From an uncultured Comamonadaceae bacterium (GTDB taxonomy: Bacteria > Pseudomonadota > Gammaproteobacteria > Burkholderiales > Burkholderiaceae_C), in assembly GCA_937893415.1 (NCBI GenBank), contig CALBWZ010000047.1:1-5901 (forward strand): a stretch of 5,901 bases of DNA, read 5' to 3'. The notes under the pieces were generated by a model. That model did no database searches and was not told where the DNA came from. It was given only the letters and a program-made list of their open reading frames with translations. Made by a program: the position numbers and the translations under genes. Position 1 is the stretch's first letter; every line of letters starts with the position of its first letter. Positions 5,324 through 5,901 of this stretch are shown here, one piece after another.

Positions 5324-5901
5324 ATGTCTGAGCCCACCCCTTCCACCCACACCGCCAACGAATTTGACCTCCTAGTCATAGGCGGCGGCTCAGGCGGCGT
5401 GGCGTCAGCCAGGCGCGCAGCCGCTCATGGGGCGCGCGTGGCCTTGGTTGAGCGCGACCGCTTGGGTGGCACATGTGTGATTCGCGGCTGTGTGCCTAAA
5501 AAACTCATGATGTACGCCGCCAAGTTTGGGCGCGACTTGCCTGAGATTGCTGCCTATGGGTGGCGAATGGACAACGCCACGTTTGACATGGCGACTTGGC
5601 AAGACAACAAGTCCAAAGAGATTGACCGCCTTGAAGGTATTTACAGCAAGATGCTTGACAGCAGCGGGGTCACCTTGTTTCGGGGTGACGCCACCATTGT
5701 GGATGCCGCTACTGTGTCGGTCAGCGGCAATGATGGTGTTCAGGCAACCCTCACAACCAAACGCTTGTTGGTGGCAACAGGTGGGCGTGTCAACCGCCAT
5801 ACCTTCCCTGGTCTTGAGCATGCATTAAGTTCAGACGACATTCTCAACTTACGCCACGTACCCAAGCGGTTAGGCGTGTTGGGTGCTGGCTACATTGCTT
5901 T
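5324..5901 (+). CDS. gor: Glutathione-disulfide reductase, N-terminal part (runs off the window)
   Basis: Flavoprotein that reduces oxidised glutathione with NADPH in the cytoplasm. The first 192 codons are visible. A 13-residue lead precedes the FAD-binding DLLVIGGGSGG (15-25; GxGxxG), with E43 ending the second strand. The redox-active disulfide GGTCVIRGCVPKK (48-60) has C51 and C56 in the Cx4C form of this family, and the VIRG spacer with PKK is that of glutathione reductases rather than lipoamide dehydrogenase or mercuric reductase. ATGGR (151-155) is the second FAD contact, and the NADPH-domain GAGYIA (187-192) begins at the window end. The NADPH-selecting arginines and the catalytic HPT motif are outside. 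The 40-base gap from the peroxiredoxin-like gene holds no terminator, so the two are probably cotranscribed. Confidence 0.92.
   Translation, partial: MSEPTPSTHTANEFDLLVIGGGSGGVASARRAAAHGARVALVERDRLGGTCVIRGCVPKKLMMYAAKFGRDLPEIAAYGWRMDNATFDMATWQDNKSKEIDRLEGIYSKMLDSSGVTLFRGDATIVDAATVSVSGNDGVQATLTTKRLLVATGGRVNRHTFPGLEHALSSDDILNLRHVPKRLGVLGAGYIA

Noticed and set aside
5405..5821. 138-codon minus-strand open frame opposite gor
   Set aside because: The plus strand carries the complete FAD and disulfide motifs of glutathione reductase here; the minus frame has no recognisable domain or ribosome binding site.

Overview
The window looks like a chromosomal stretch from a betaproteobacterium, most likely a member of Burkholderiales (inference from gene content and a moderate GC of roughly 55% judged by eye). 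The left 3.7 kb is one end of a box cluster for aerobic 'hybrid' benzoate degradation, in which benzoate is first activated to benzoyl-CoA and then epoxidised and ring-opened as the CoA thioester.

Layout, left to right. Bases 1-69 (minus) hold only the first 23 codons of a gene best explained as boxC, with a good ribosome binding site. Bases 124-1005 (minus) are boxR, an XRE-type helix-turn-helix fused to a shikimate-kinase-like domain. Between boxR and boxC lies a perfect 30-bp palindrome (87-116). It carries the TGCA-N6-TGCA core known for BzdR/BoxR operators and overlaps the -10 of a strong sigma70-like promoter whose -35 contains the boxR stop codon. The boxR/bclA divergent region (1006-1221) holds a candidate bclA promoter and two one-mismatch versions of the same core, one on each side. 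bclA (1222-2850, plus) encodes benzoate-CoA ligase and is followed 11 bp later by an alpha/beta hydrolase (2862-3734, plus).

The right part is a separate thiol-redox module. An AraC-family regulator (3720-4622, minus) overlaps the hydrolase tail to tail by 15 bp. It is divergent from a peroxiredoxin-like gene (4738-5283, plus), and their 115-bp shared control region is dense in short repeats. Glutathione reductase (from 5324, plus, cut by the window end) follows 40 bp after the peroxiredoxin-like gene.

How the parts work together (inference). BclA makes benzoyl-CoA. Benzoyl-CoA bound by the kinase-like domain of BoxR would release BoxR from the palindrome, opening boxC and the box genes beyond the window, and perhaps from the weaker sites at bclA and boxR. 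The AraC protein probably controls the peroxiredoxin-like gene and gor, which would handle peroxide or disulfide stress. No mobile element, tRNA, rRNA or CRISPR array was seen. The known parts are a recognisable box cluster; the least explained parts are the operator architecture, the hydrolase role and the AraC/peroxiredoxin control region.
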